A DNA stretch of 64,000 nt from Litorimonas sp964511495 (GTDB lineage Bacteria; Pseudomonadota; Alphaproteobacteria; Caulobacterales; Maricaulaceae), in NCBI GenBank assembly GCA_964511495.1, contig CAZEFT010000004.1, positions 1 to 64,000 of the forward strand. The letters are read 5' to 3'. Every line of letters begins with the position of its first letter. Position 1 is the stretch's first letter. This document shows positions 27,317 through 34,726 of the stretch, in pieces. The notes beneath the pieces are model-generated. The model searched no databases, had not been told where the DNA came from, and worked only from the letters and a program-made list of their open reading frames with translations. Position numbers and translations under genes: made by a program.

Positions 27317-27339
27317 TATTAAAATAGAGGCTATTTTAA
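27317..27339. promoter_or_regulatory. Perfect 10-bp inverted repeat upstream of the propeller-protease
   Basis: ATTAAAATAG, spacer AGG, and CTATTTTAAT form a perfect inverted repeat with 10-bp arms, ending 15 bases before the ATG at 27355 and adjoining the GGGG that may be the ribosome site. It could be a repressor operator shared by both divergent genes or a hairpin in the protease mRNA leader. Confidence 0.55.
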
Positions 27340-27354
27340 TGGGGCCGCAAAAAA

Positions 27355-29811
27355 ATGAAGACTAAACTTTTTCCGATATGTCTTATCTGTATCCTAAGTG
27401 TGTTTTTGGGCAGTTCTCTGTCAAAGGGTCAAACAACTCCTCAAAACTCTTCCCCACAAGACCCTTTACCGGAAGATTCTTCGCCACAAGACACGCCTTC
27501 TAATGATGAAGGAGACATCATCATCTCGCGCAAAGGAATTACAGATTTCCCCATTTTGAACGAACTCCCTGAGCAAGACTATATCGACTCGCAAGGGCGA
27601 AGAGGTGGGACCGTCATCTGCGAAATGGTTGGTGAAACTGAATTATGCTCCTCTTATGGTTATTCTTTAAATGCGACGGAAATTCCAAAACATGCAGCCC
27701 CTTTCCAAGTTCAAATCGTTAGCACAGAGATCTATGCGCGAACGCAAGATTTGAAAAGAAAATACCCGGATAGAGCCTTATGGGAATTACGTCATGTTTG
27801 CGGTGGAGCCTTAATCGGCAAGGAGTGGGTACTGACAGCGGCTCACTGTTTTAACGAAAACAAAAACCCGAAAGCCTATGCGATTAACCTCGAAGTCGAC
27901 CTTATTTCGGAAGGCGGCGAAACTGATGCTGTAGTTGAAAAAATAATACTTCACCCTGATTGGAATCAAGAATTGGTCGAAAACGATATCGCCTTGCTTA
28001 AAATCTCGGTGAAAGACCGTGACGTGAAAATTGCCGAGGTCAGCCGTTTTGGTTGGCAACAAGAAAGGCCGAACGATATTTCTCGCGCCGATATAATGCC
28101 GTCTGAGAAATTCATCCGAACGGAAGGCAATGATCGTAATTTTGCATTTTGGAATTTGCAGACGGGGCAGAAAAGTTATGACCGTAAAGATGATAATGCC
28201 TTCTCATTTCCTGCAGAAAACAAGGCTCTTATTCGCGACAATAAAGCGATTGATCTCGTAAACATCCGGACAGGTGACACGGAATACAGCTTTTCGTCGC
28301 CCTACCAAATTGCCGGAACTGAGTTATCCTCCGATAAAAAACGACTTTTGGTTTGGGCACATGAAGAGGGTGACACAAGCCAACTATCTTTAATTCAACT
28401 CAATAATGGCAAAACGTTAGCCACTAAAACGATTTCACCTCGTATGGATTTTGCAAAATTTATCGAAAAGTCTGGTGTGCTTATAAAAACATATGATCGA
28501 GAGGGGTATTATTGGGATCTCAAAGATGGAGCGCTCAAAGGACCATTCCCAAATATGTTTAGTGATGACAACTATAGACACCCCTTTGAATATCTGTCGC
28601 GAACAGAGGCCATCATATACACACAAGATACGTCTGTTTTTATAAATGACTTGAAAACAGGAATAAATCTCAAGACTTTGGATACTCCTGGCAATCTCAT
28701 CCCTCGTTTTCACCCTCCTAGCCCTGTCGACACTTATCTTATTGGGGTTTCTAAGGATGAGAAGTATGCCTTGACGGTAAATGGCGGATCTAAAGTGATC
28801 GTTTGGAATATAAAATCGGGTCGAATTCACCGCACAATCCATCGAAGTACGGCCTCGAACAGTGTTGTTTATGACCCCATAAAAAATCGGATTGCTATTC
28901 TAGACCCGTTTGGACCTGTTGAAATATGGAATGCTAGCTTAGGTAAAAAGATAGGGGAAATAAAGCCTGACTCTGGAGATAGATCAGGACGCAACATCAA
29001 ATTTTTTGATAATGGCCGTAAGATTTTACAATGGAGCTATGGAGGATACACGAAAGTTGTTGAGGCTAAATCCGCCAAAGTTATCTCCTCTATCAACCAT
29101 AGCGTTCCAATTTCCTCTACGGAGTTGTCCAAAGATGAAAGTGTACTCGTCATAAAAGGAAAATGGGGGTTGGCGGAAACATGGAATCTCAAGACAGGTA
29201 AACCTCTGTCTCGGGTTTATCACGGAGATGGCCTATTAGGTGTAAGATATATGGAGAAAGGAAACCGTTTGCTTACTTGGGGCGGAGATGAATATGCGAA
29301 GATATGGGATGTTTCCAAATCCAAAGCCACGAATTTCATCAAGCACTCTGCCTTTGATGTGCCTAATGCCCCGATTCTTGATCGGAACCCTGTAAGACCC
29401 ATCAATATCGGCATTTCTCCCATTAGTAGCGACCCGGCGGACATAAAACCAGGAACGATGGTCAAGACGATGGGGTGGGGAAAAACACGGCCTGTCAGCG
29501 TATTTGAGCCATCCTCTGTACTTAGGGTATTGGGGCTGGAAGTCGTTTCAGAAGAGCAATGCCTTAAGATTGGAGGCTGGTCACCTGATGCCGTCGATAA
29601 CAATATGTTCTGCGCCCATGCTGAAGAGAGAAAGACCTGTTTCGGCGACAGCGGTAGCCCAGTCGTCAATGATAAAGACGTTATTGTCGGTGTTGTCAGC
29701 TGGGGGTCAGGCTATTGCGGGACAGACAACAAACCCAGCGTCTACACACGCGTGCATAAATATGCGAACTGGATAAGCTCTGTTTTAGGAGCAGCTGAGA
29801 CAGCGCGATAG
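27355..29811 (+). CDS. Secreted trypsin-like serine protease split by a WD40-like beta-propeller
   Basis: 818 residues with a signal peptide (1-25) and a Pro/Ser/Asp-rich linker (26-50). The trypsin fold begins near 105: CGGALI, TAAHC (His164) and NDIALLKI (Asp211). Instead of continuing, the chain runs for about 460 residues of repeats with a WxxxTGK-like element, such as FWNLQTGQ, VNIRTGDT, VWNIKSGR, IWNASLGK, TWNLKTGK and IWDVSKSK, typical of WD40-like blades. The second protease half then resumes: RPINIGIS, TMGWGKT, CFGDSGSP (Ser766), VSWGSGYCG and a VYTRVHKYANWI tail. The full catalytic triad and paired Cys are present, so activity is plausible. Likely periplasmic or secreted. No repeat-free homolog is adjacent. 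Confidence 0.85.
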   Translation: MKTKLFPICLICILSVFLGSSLSKGQTTPQNSSPQDPLPEDSSPQDTPSNDEGDIIISRKGITDFPILNELPEQDYIDSQGRRGGTVICEMVGETELCSSYGYSLNATEIPKHAAPFQVQIVSTEIYARTQDLKRKYPDRALWELRHVCGGALIGKEWVLTAAHCFNENKNPKAYAINLEVDLISEGGETDAVVEKIILHPDWNQELVENDIALLKISVKDRDVKIAEVSRFGWQQERPNDISRADIMPSEKFIRTEGNDRNFAFWNLQTGQKSYDRKDDNAFSFPAENKALIRDNKAIDLVNIRTGDTEYSFSSPYQIAGTELSSDKKRLLVWAHEEGDTSQLSLIQLNNGKTLATKTISPRMDFAKFIEKSGVLIKTYDREGYYWDLKDGALKGPFPNMFSDDNYRHPFEYLSRTEAIIYTQDTSVFINDLKTGINLKTLDTPGNLIPRFHPPSPVDTYLIGVSKDEKYALTVNGGSKVIVWNIKSGRIHRTIHRSTASNSVVYDPIKNRIAILDPFGPVEIWNASLGKKIGEIKPDSGDRSGRNIKFFDNGRKILQWSYGGYTKVVEAKSAKVISSINHSVPISSTELSKDESVLVIKGKWGLAETWNLKTGKPLSRVYHGDGLLGVRYMEKGNRLLTWGGDEYAKIWDVSKSKATNFIKHSAFDVPNAPILDRNPVRPINIGISPISSDPADIKPGTMVKTMGWGKTRPVSVFEPSSVLRVLGLEVVSEEQCLKIGGWSPDAVDNNMFCAHAEERKTCFGDSGSPVVNDKDVIVGVVSWGSGYCGTDNKPSVYTRVHKYANWISSVLGAAETAR

Positions 29812-29919
29812 ACAACTGCGCAAGTGAGCAACACCCTATTATCGTATATATAAGATTATAACTGCAATATAACGCGGCTGTGATTGGCTATCTCAGCCCA
29901 AATATGACAACGCTGACGT

Positions 29920-30342
29920 ATGAAACTTTTTACACTCATATCCCTCGTCTTTGCCCTGACGGTTTTTACCATACCTTCCTTGGTTTCGGCGCAATCCTCT
30001 CCTGAGAAAATACAGACCCAACATGAATTCGTCAAAAAGCGCTACACGATTCACGGCACGGCAGAATTGTCCAAATCAAGTGAAGGTGTGCAGATTGCAT
30101 TTTCAGAAGACTTTAAAACCAAAGGCGGGCCGGATCTTAAAATCTATCTCTCCAAAAAAAGCCTCTCAGAACTCGATAATGAGTCGGTCGACGAGAACAG
30201 CCTCAAAATCAGTGTTTTAAAGTCTAAAAAAGGGGCGCAGAGTTACATTTTGCCCGAAGATATAACACTCTCTGATTATAAGAGCATCATTATACATTGC
30301 GAAGCATTCTCCGTGCTATGGGGCGGTTTCGATTTGCCTTAG
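29920..30342 (+). CDS. Secreted DM13 domain protein
   Basis: 140 residues with a signal peptide (1-24, ending VSA-QS). The mature part matches the DM13 fold: a beta-rich region with HGTAEL, FSEDFKTKGGPDLKIYLS, a YILPEDITLSDYKSIIIHC stretch and the closing FSVLWGG. DM13 domains are proposed redox or electron-transfer modules; the single conserved Cys (IHCEAF) is present. It lies 108 bases after the protease gene, same direction, with no visible terminator between, so it might be co-transcribed. Confidence 0.75.
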   Translation: MKLFTLISLVFALTVFTIPSLVSAQSSPEKIQTQHEFVKKRYTIHGTAELSKSSEGVQIAFSEDFKTKGGPDLKIYLSKKSLSELDNESVDENSLKISVLKSKKGAQSYILPEDITLSDYKSIIIHCEAFSVLWGGFDLP

Positions 30343-30429
30343 GGCTTGCTTGAAAGCTTTACGCTAGAACGTGTCTTAATCTGACCGGCCTACCCTTGTA
30401 GTTTAGCGGATATTGAATAATGTCGGCAC

Positions 30430-31239
30430 ATGGTCGATGTCTCTCAACTTATCTCACACAGATTTCGTGGTTTTTCCGAACACGAAAATACGATTGTCGG
30501 ATTAAACGCTGCATTGGAGTTTGGCGTTTCGCAAGTCGAATTTGATATCCGATTTTCCAAATGTGGCACACCTATGATTTATCATGATGAGTCAGCGCAT
30601 GATGCAAGACATCAAACGCATCACCTCAATCACGTCATGGCACGCGATATCAATGCACTGGGCGGTGATTTCGCGCCCATTCCAACGGCAGAGACGCTAT
30701 TTGCCGCCATTGCCGCGCATGACAATCAAGACTGTAAAATTTTAGTGGACGTGAAAGATGCGGGTTTTGAAAACATGCTCTATGCCTTAGTGCATTCATT
30801 CAACCTGCAAGACCGTGTCATTTGGGTGAGCTGGCTCCCCGAAGTCCTCTACGGCTTAAACGATATTAAGACTGGGCAAAAATTATGCTTAAGTCATTGG
30901 TGCCGCCGCCCGGGACGCAATACCCGGGCCGTTCATCATGTTTTTTCGGCCCAAAATGGACATATTACACGCCCTAAAAGGCGACAAGTTATCGGAGAGC
31001 GTTCCGGTTGGTTTATTGATGGCCCGGTGAGAGGCGAGATGCGCAAAATCTTGACTCATATTTGCGTTCCCGCAGGACAAGTCTGGCCTGATCTTGTGTC
31101 ACAATATCAACGGGACGGTATAAAGGTCAGCGCTTTTTCCTATACAGATGTCAACATCTTGGAAAATGAGAGCAAAAGACTGAAACTGAACGATTATTTT
31201 AGTGACAATAAAATACTGTTCCAAGCTCTCAAGGCTTAA
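30430..31239 (+). CDS. Glycerophosphodiester phosphodiesterase-like protein
   Basis: 269 residues of a GDPD-type TIM barrel. ISHRFRGFSEHENT contains the first catalytic His and the E-N pair. VEFDIRFSKCGTPMIYHD supplies the E-x-D metal ligands and second His. ILVDVKDAG replaces the usual metal-binding glutamate strand (L-x-E-x-K) with Asp. C-terminal KVSAFSYTDVN fits the last barrel strands. No signal peptide, so cytoplasmic. The His-Asp-Glu set is largely kept, but the substrate may differ from glycerophosphodiesters. Its stop overlaps the convergent yacG stop. Confidence 0.78.
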   Translation: MVDVSQLISHRFRGFSEHENTIVGLNAALEFGVSQVEFDIRFSKCGTPMIYHDESAHDARHQTHHLNHVMARDINALGGDFAPIPTAETLFAAIAAHDNQDCKILVDVKDAGFENMLYALVHSFNLQDRVIWVSWLPEVLYGLNDIKTGQKLCLSHWCRRPGRNTRAVHHVFSAQNGHITRPKRRQVIGERSGWFIDGPVRGEMRKILTHICVPAGQVWPDLVSQYQRDGIKVSAFSYTDVNILENESKRLKLNDYFSDNKILFQALKA

Positions 31240-31403
31240 GCATCGTTCACAGGGTCAGGTGCGCGTTCATCCGAAGGTATGGCGTAGCCCCCTTTAAGCC
31301 AACGACCCAAATCAATGTCGGCACAACGTTTCGAACAAAAAGGCTTAAACGCATCCGAGATGGCCTTGTCATTGCAAATGGAGCATTTGTCTTTTTTCGC
31401 CAC
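31236..31403 (-). CDS. yacG: DNA gyrase inhibitor / zinc-binding protein YacG
   Basis: 55 residues from a GTG start at 31403. The protein has the YacG four-Cys zinc finger: CSIC at 7-10 and CSKRC at 23-27, followed by DIDLGRWLKGGYAIP, the family's hallmark. E. coli YacG binds GyrB and inhibits gyrase. An AAAGGGA Shine-Dalgarno precedes the start, 12 bases after the RNase G stop. It ends the conserved murA-infA-maf-rng cluster. The stop shares bases with the convergent GDPD-like gene. Confidence 0.88.
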   Translation of the reverse strand: MAKKDKCSICNDKAISDAFKPFCSKRCADIDLGRWLKGGYAIPSDERAPDPVNDA

Positions 31404-31414
31404 AACGTTCCCTT

Positions 31415-32437
31415 TTAGCGATCGGCTTGTATTGAAAAGCCCGTGTCTTTGCTGGCAACCAATTTGAACCGTTCACCGATTTTGTAAATCAATGCAGAAC
31501 GCCACCCTATTGTGCCTGTATCCAGCCATTCCATAGCCGGCTCACACAAGAAAAGTGTGAATTGCGCACCCCCATTATTTTTGGCCTCATAGACTAATTG
31601 CCGTAAAGCTCTCAGTGAAAGGGTTTCCGAAGTCGGTTCGCCAAAACGATTGTTCAAGAGACTGTCCAAAGACGGATAGTCTTTGGACCGAGTCATCTCC
31701 AAACACCCAAAACGAGATAAAGGAGCGATTTTTATAGTCGCCGGATCCGCTTCAACCTCGCGCTCCATCGCTTTAGCTAGTTGATTGCGTTGACGTGTGG
31801 ACCGCAGATTGGGAAAATCAATGACGATGAGCCCGCCTAAACCCCTCAAACGTATTTGCGCCGCAATTAGAGAAATGGCTTCCAAACAGACTTCAAACGT
31901 ATCTCCACCCTGCCCTTTATCCACATCAATGGCCAATAAAGCTTGAGTTTGATCGAAAGTGACAGCTCCCCCGTTTTTTAACGCTAAACGTCTTTCAGCG
32001 GCTTCATCGACAGCAGAAACACGGGCTTCATCGAATGTGATGCCATCAAAACGTTTGGCCAATCGCTCTTTCAAAGATGATTTCTCAACCACGCCGACTT
32101 TATGGACTTCACTCAACTCCAAAAAACGCAAACGCGTGACTTTGTCTTGATTGGAAGTTTGGGCCACTTGGCCACGGATGAATTGACCCTCAAGCAGTTT
32201 TGGCATTTGGCGATTATTTGAAAAACTGACAAAACCTTGATTGCCTAGCCCTAAATCCAAAAACGCACCATTGATACTACCGTCGACGTTTGTGACGCGT
32301 GCGATGTAAATATCATCCGTTTGTGGAAATTGGGCTAGTGACTCGCGCTCTAAATGAAGTTCGACCAAACGACGCCCCTCATATACAGCGGCGCGGGTCT
32401 CCCCTATGACATTTTCGATAACGGCCCGATGTTTCAC
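31415..32437 (-). CDS. rng: Short ribonuclease E/G family protein
   Basis: 340 residues, shorter than E. coli RNase G (489). An S1-like RNA-binding segment at 35-105 (DDIYIARVTNVDGSINGAFLDLG) is followed by the DNase I-like catalytic region. Both metal-binding aspartates appear in LLAIDVDKGQGG and LIVIDFPNLRS. The zinc-link and small domain needed for tetramerisation (CPxCxG) are absent, typical of the short alphaproteobacterial paralog beside maf. It would process RNA single-stranded AU-rich sites. The ATG overlaps the maf stop by four bases. Confidence 0.85.
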   Translation of the reverse strand: MKHRAVIENVIGETRAAVYEGRRLVELHLERESLAQFPQTDDIYIARVTNVDGSINGAFLDLGLGNQGFVSFSNNRQMPKLLEGQFIRGQVAQTSNQDKVTRLRFLELSEVHKVGVVEKSSLKERLAKRFDGITFDEARVSAVDEAAERRLALKNGGAVTFDQTQALLAIDVDKGQGGDTFEVCLEAISLIAAQIRLRGLGGLIVIDFPNLRSTRQRNQLAKAMEREVEADPATIKIAPLSRFGCLEMTRSKDYPSLDSLLNNRFGEPTSETLSLRALRQLVYEAKNNGGAQFTLFLCEPAMEWLDTGTIGWRSALIYKIGERFKLVASKDTGFSIQADR

Positions 32438-33006
32438 GGTGCAATGACGCCGTGTTGGATGAGATAATGACGGGTCTCTATCAGCGGCAGACCAACAACA
32501 TTGGAATAAGAGCCCGCCAATGACTGAATAAATCCTTCAGCATAGCCCTGGATGCCATAGCCTCCGGCTTTACCATGCCACTCTCCGGATTGAATATAGT
32601 AGTCAATTTCAGACCCGGTAAGAACTTTAATTTTAAGGCGAGTCTCCACAACGCGGCTTTGCAAACCCTTTTCAGGTGAACTTATAGCAATGCCGGTGAA
32701 TACCTTATGCGCACGACCCGATAAAAGCTCCAGACAATAGCGGGCTTGGTCTTCTGTTTCGGCTTTGGGTAAAATACGACGCCCTACTCCGACAACTGTA
32801 TCGGCAGCCAAGACCACAGAATGAGGTTCCCGCGCGGCAATCACTGCGCATTTTTCACTAGCGAGACGTTGAGCGTGAGGGAGAGGAAGTTCGCCCGGAA
32901 TCGGGTCTTCATTAATATCTGCCGGAAGAATGTCATCCGGCTTGACATGGATTTGCGAGAGTAAAGACTGTCGTCTTGGCGACGCGCTCGCCAAAATAAA
33001 CCGCAT
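32434..33006 (-). CDS. maf: Maf family nucleotide pyrophosphatase
   Basis: 190 residues. It begins with the diagnostic ASASPRRQSLLSQI, and has SEKCAVIAA, VLAADTVV with the catalytic Asp, GRAHKVFTG, and GKAGGYGIQGYAEGFIQSLAGSYSNVVGLPL. It hydrolyses dTTP/UTP or modified nucleotides to monophosphates as house-cleaning; related to septum inhibition in Bacillus. It sits six bases after infA and overlaps rng. Confidence 0.93.
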   Translation of the reverse strand: MRFILASASPRRQSLLSQIHVKPDDILPADINEDPIPGELPLPHAQRLASEKCAVIAAREPHSVVLAADTVVGVGRRILPKAETEDQARYCLELLSGRAHKVFTGIAISSPEKGLQSRVVETRLKIKVLTGSEIDYYIQSGEWHGKAGGYGIQGYAEGFIQSLAGSYSNVVGLPLIETRHYLIQHGVIAP

Positions 33007-33011
33007 AGAAT

Positions 33012-33230
33012 TTATTTAAAGCGGTAAGTAATGCGACCTTTGGTAAGGTCATAAGGAGTCATTTCAACGGTCACGCGATCACCCGCCAAAACCCGAATCC
33101 GGTTTTTGCGCATGCGTCCGGCAGTATGTGCAATAATTTCATGATCGTTGACTAATTTCACACGAAATGTTGCATTAGGAAGAAGTTCAACGACTTCTCC
33201 TTCAAACTCTAATAATTCTTCTTTGGCCAA
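33012..33230 (-). CDS. infA: Translation initiation factor IF-1
   Basis: 72 residues, the standard IF-1 size, one OB-fold: EELLEFEGEVVELLPNATFRVKL, AHTAGRMRKNRIRVLAGDRVTVEMTPYDLTKGRITYRFK. It binds the ribosomal A site during initiation. The start is TTG, with AAGGA about eight bases upstream and no ATG nearby in frame. It leads maf and rng in the same direction. Confidence 0.97.
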   Translation of the reverse strand: MAKEELLEFEGEVVELLPNATFRVKLVNDHEIIAHTAGRMRKNRIRVLAGDRVTVEMTPYDLTKGRITYRFK

Positions 33231-33317
33231 ATCTAATCCTTTACTTTGATTCTCATTTCGGAGGGTTTCCGTGCGCTATATAGGCATTTTTTGCAGATAT
33301 AACAGGGTTTATTACGG

Positions 33318-33767
33318 TTAAGTCGAGTCTGGGGTTCCAAAATTGGCAATGAGTCGTGTCTTTATAACGTCCCTCAAGCTGCGATAGTTATTCATTATAC
33401 CTCGTATATCCAGAGAACCCTCTTCCGGACTGGGTAAAGGCCAATGGATAATCTTGGCAGAACTTTCGCCAAAATAGGCCATCGCCGCCTCGTGAGCCGA
33501 AGGCGTGAACGCGATAACGGTGTCAAAACTGGATGGATCAAAATTCTGAAGCACTTTGGGTTCATGCTGGCTCATATCTACACCGATTTCCTTCATCACC
33601 GCTTCTACAAGCTGGTCAGAATCACCTTGTGACAGACCGCAAGATTGAGCCTCAATTTTAGAAGGATAGAGTTTTCGTGCCAAACCTTCGGCCATAGGAG
33701 ATCGCACCATATTCATCTGACAGATGAATAGAATGGATTGAGTATTTTTATCGTCTCTATCCGTCAC
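33318..33767 (-). CDS. Low molecular weight phosphotyrosine phosphatase family protein
   Basis: 149 residues from a GTG at 33767, one base after the UPF0262 stop, with AGGCG upstream. An ATG at 33830 would overlap UPF0262 by 62 bases and is less likely. The phosphate loop is ICQMNMVRS, a CX5R motif. The C-terminal acid is probably in WPLPSPEEGS, where the usual DPY is modified. It belongs to the LMW-PTP/arsenate reductase fold, conserved at this spot in alphaproteobacteria. Phosphatase rather than arsenate reductase is my guess. Confidence 0.82.
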   Translation of the reverse strand: MTDRDDKNTQSILFICQMNMVRSPMAEGLARKLYPSKIEAQSCGLSQGDSDQLVEAVMKEIGVDMSQHEPKVLQNFDPSSFDTVIAFTPSAHEAAMAYFGESSAKIIHWPLPSPEEGSLDIRGIMNNYRSLRDVIKTRLIANFGTPDST

Positions 33768-33768
33768 T

Positions 33769-34269
33769 TTATGTTCGCCTGTGTAACGCACAAATGAGCG
33801 TAAAGAGACGTCGTGACGTATTAAAATCAATCTCGATTGAATTACGCAACCCGTCGGTCAGCATACGCGAGCCTTCATTGTGTAGCCCGCGTCGCCCCAT
33901 ATCTACGGCCTCAATTTGCGCTGAAGTCGCTGTACGGATGGCATTGTGATAGCTCTCACAGATCATGAAATAATCTTTGATAACCCGCCGAAAGGGAACA
34001 AGGGATAGTTTGAAACTTCCTCTTTCCCCGCCATTCGTCCGCGTCACGTCCAATACCAAACGATTTCCATCACTTAGAGATAGATGAACGGCATAGGGTC
34101 CTCTAGGACTGTCCAAAGGACGAAAAATATTGTCTTCTAAAAGGTCGAAAACTGCGACACGTCGTTCATGCTGCATTTCTACAGAACTGGCTGGTAAGCT
34201 CTCGTCATCAATATGTAATTCAGAGATATAGTGCTCATCCGCCGGGTTGATATCGGGTGTCTCGCTCAC
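33769..34269 (-). CDS. UPF0262 family protein
   Basis: 166 residues from a GTG. The UPF0262 family is confined to alphaproteobacteria and has no known function. Signature stretches: HERRVAVFDLLEDNIFRP, GPYAVHLSLSDGNRLVLDV, FRRVIKDYFMICESYHNAIR and MGRRGLHNEGSRML. It is next to the phosphatase gene, as usual, but its other neighbour is DUF2948 instead of hisD. The 21-base spacer upstream contains an unusual sequence (see findings). Confidence 0.88.
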   Translation of the reverse strand: MSETPDINPADEHYISELHIDDESLPASSVEMQHERRVAVFDLLEDNIFRPLDSPRGPYAVHLSLSDGNRLVLDVTRTNGGERGSFKLSLVPFRRVIKDYFMICESYHNAIRTATSAQIEAVDMGRRGLHNEGSRMLTDGLRNSIEIDFNTSRRLFTLICALHRRT

Positions 34270-34290
34270 TCTGGAGGTGATCCGTATGTT

Positions 34291-34722
34291 TTACGCGTCA
34301 TGTTCGGGCTTTTTCGAAGCAGGCCAAGGCTCTCCACGATCCATGAGCACAGCCTCGAGACATTCGACCTCTGCCATTAAACGTCCGCCACCAGAAAACT
34401 CTAAGCTGACTAGACCGCCTGGGGCTTCGACTTCTTCGAATGCGACTGAGAGCAAAACCAAGAAAGCATCTGATTTAGAGCGATCTATCCCGGTACTTTT
34501 CAATGACAACACACCGTCGAACCGCAAGCCGCTGAAGATGCGTGTTTTGCCCTTGGCTTCATGACGGAAGCGTTGCAATCCCAAGGTAAGACTATTGGCT
34601 TTCGGATCATAAACAATCCCCTCAACCCGCAGAATTGAGTCTTGAACAGCACTGGACAAAACATTCAAATCATCATGAGTTTCCGCTTTTAATCGGAGAA
34701 GGGTCTTTCGAGGATTTGCCAT
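34291..34722 (-). CDS. DUF2948 family protein
   Basis: 143 residues from the ATG at 34722, four bases after the murA stop. DUF2948 is a small alphaproteobacterial family of unknown function beside murA. Seen here: DLNVLSSAVQDSILRVEGIVYDP, LGLQRFRHE, and LVSLEFSGGGRLMAEVECLEAVLMDRGEPWPA at the C-terminus. Soluble, with no membrane segment. Likely co-transcribed with murA. Confidence 0.85.
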   Translation of the reverse strand: MANPRKTLLRLKAETHDDLNVLSSAVQDSILRVEGIVYDPKANSLTLGLQRFRHEAKGKTRIFSGLRFDGVLSLKSTGIDRSKSDAFLVLLSVAFEEVEAPGGLVSLEFSGGGRLMAEVECLEAVLMDRGEPWPASKKPEHDA

Positions 34723-34726
34723 TTGT

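Noticed and set aside
23721..30342. A genomic island integrated at tRNA-Phe
   Set aside because: I searched for a second copy of the tRNA 3' end and for an integrase in or after the patch and saw neither. Base composition does not differ strikingly by eye.
33318..33830. Arsenate reductase with the upstream ATG at 33830
   Set aside because: That start would overlap UPF0262 by 62 bases, and a GTG with a Shine-Dalgarno lies one base after the UPF0262 stop. No arsenic genes are near.
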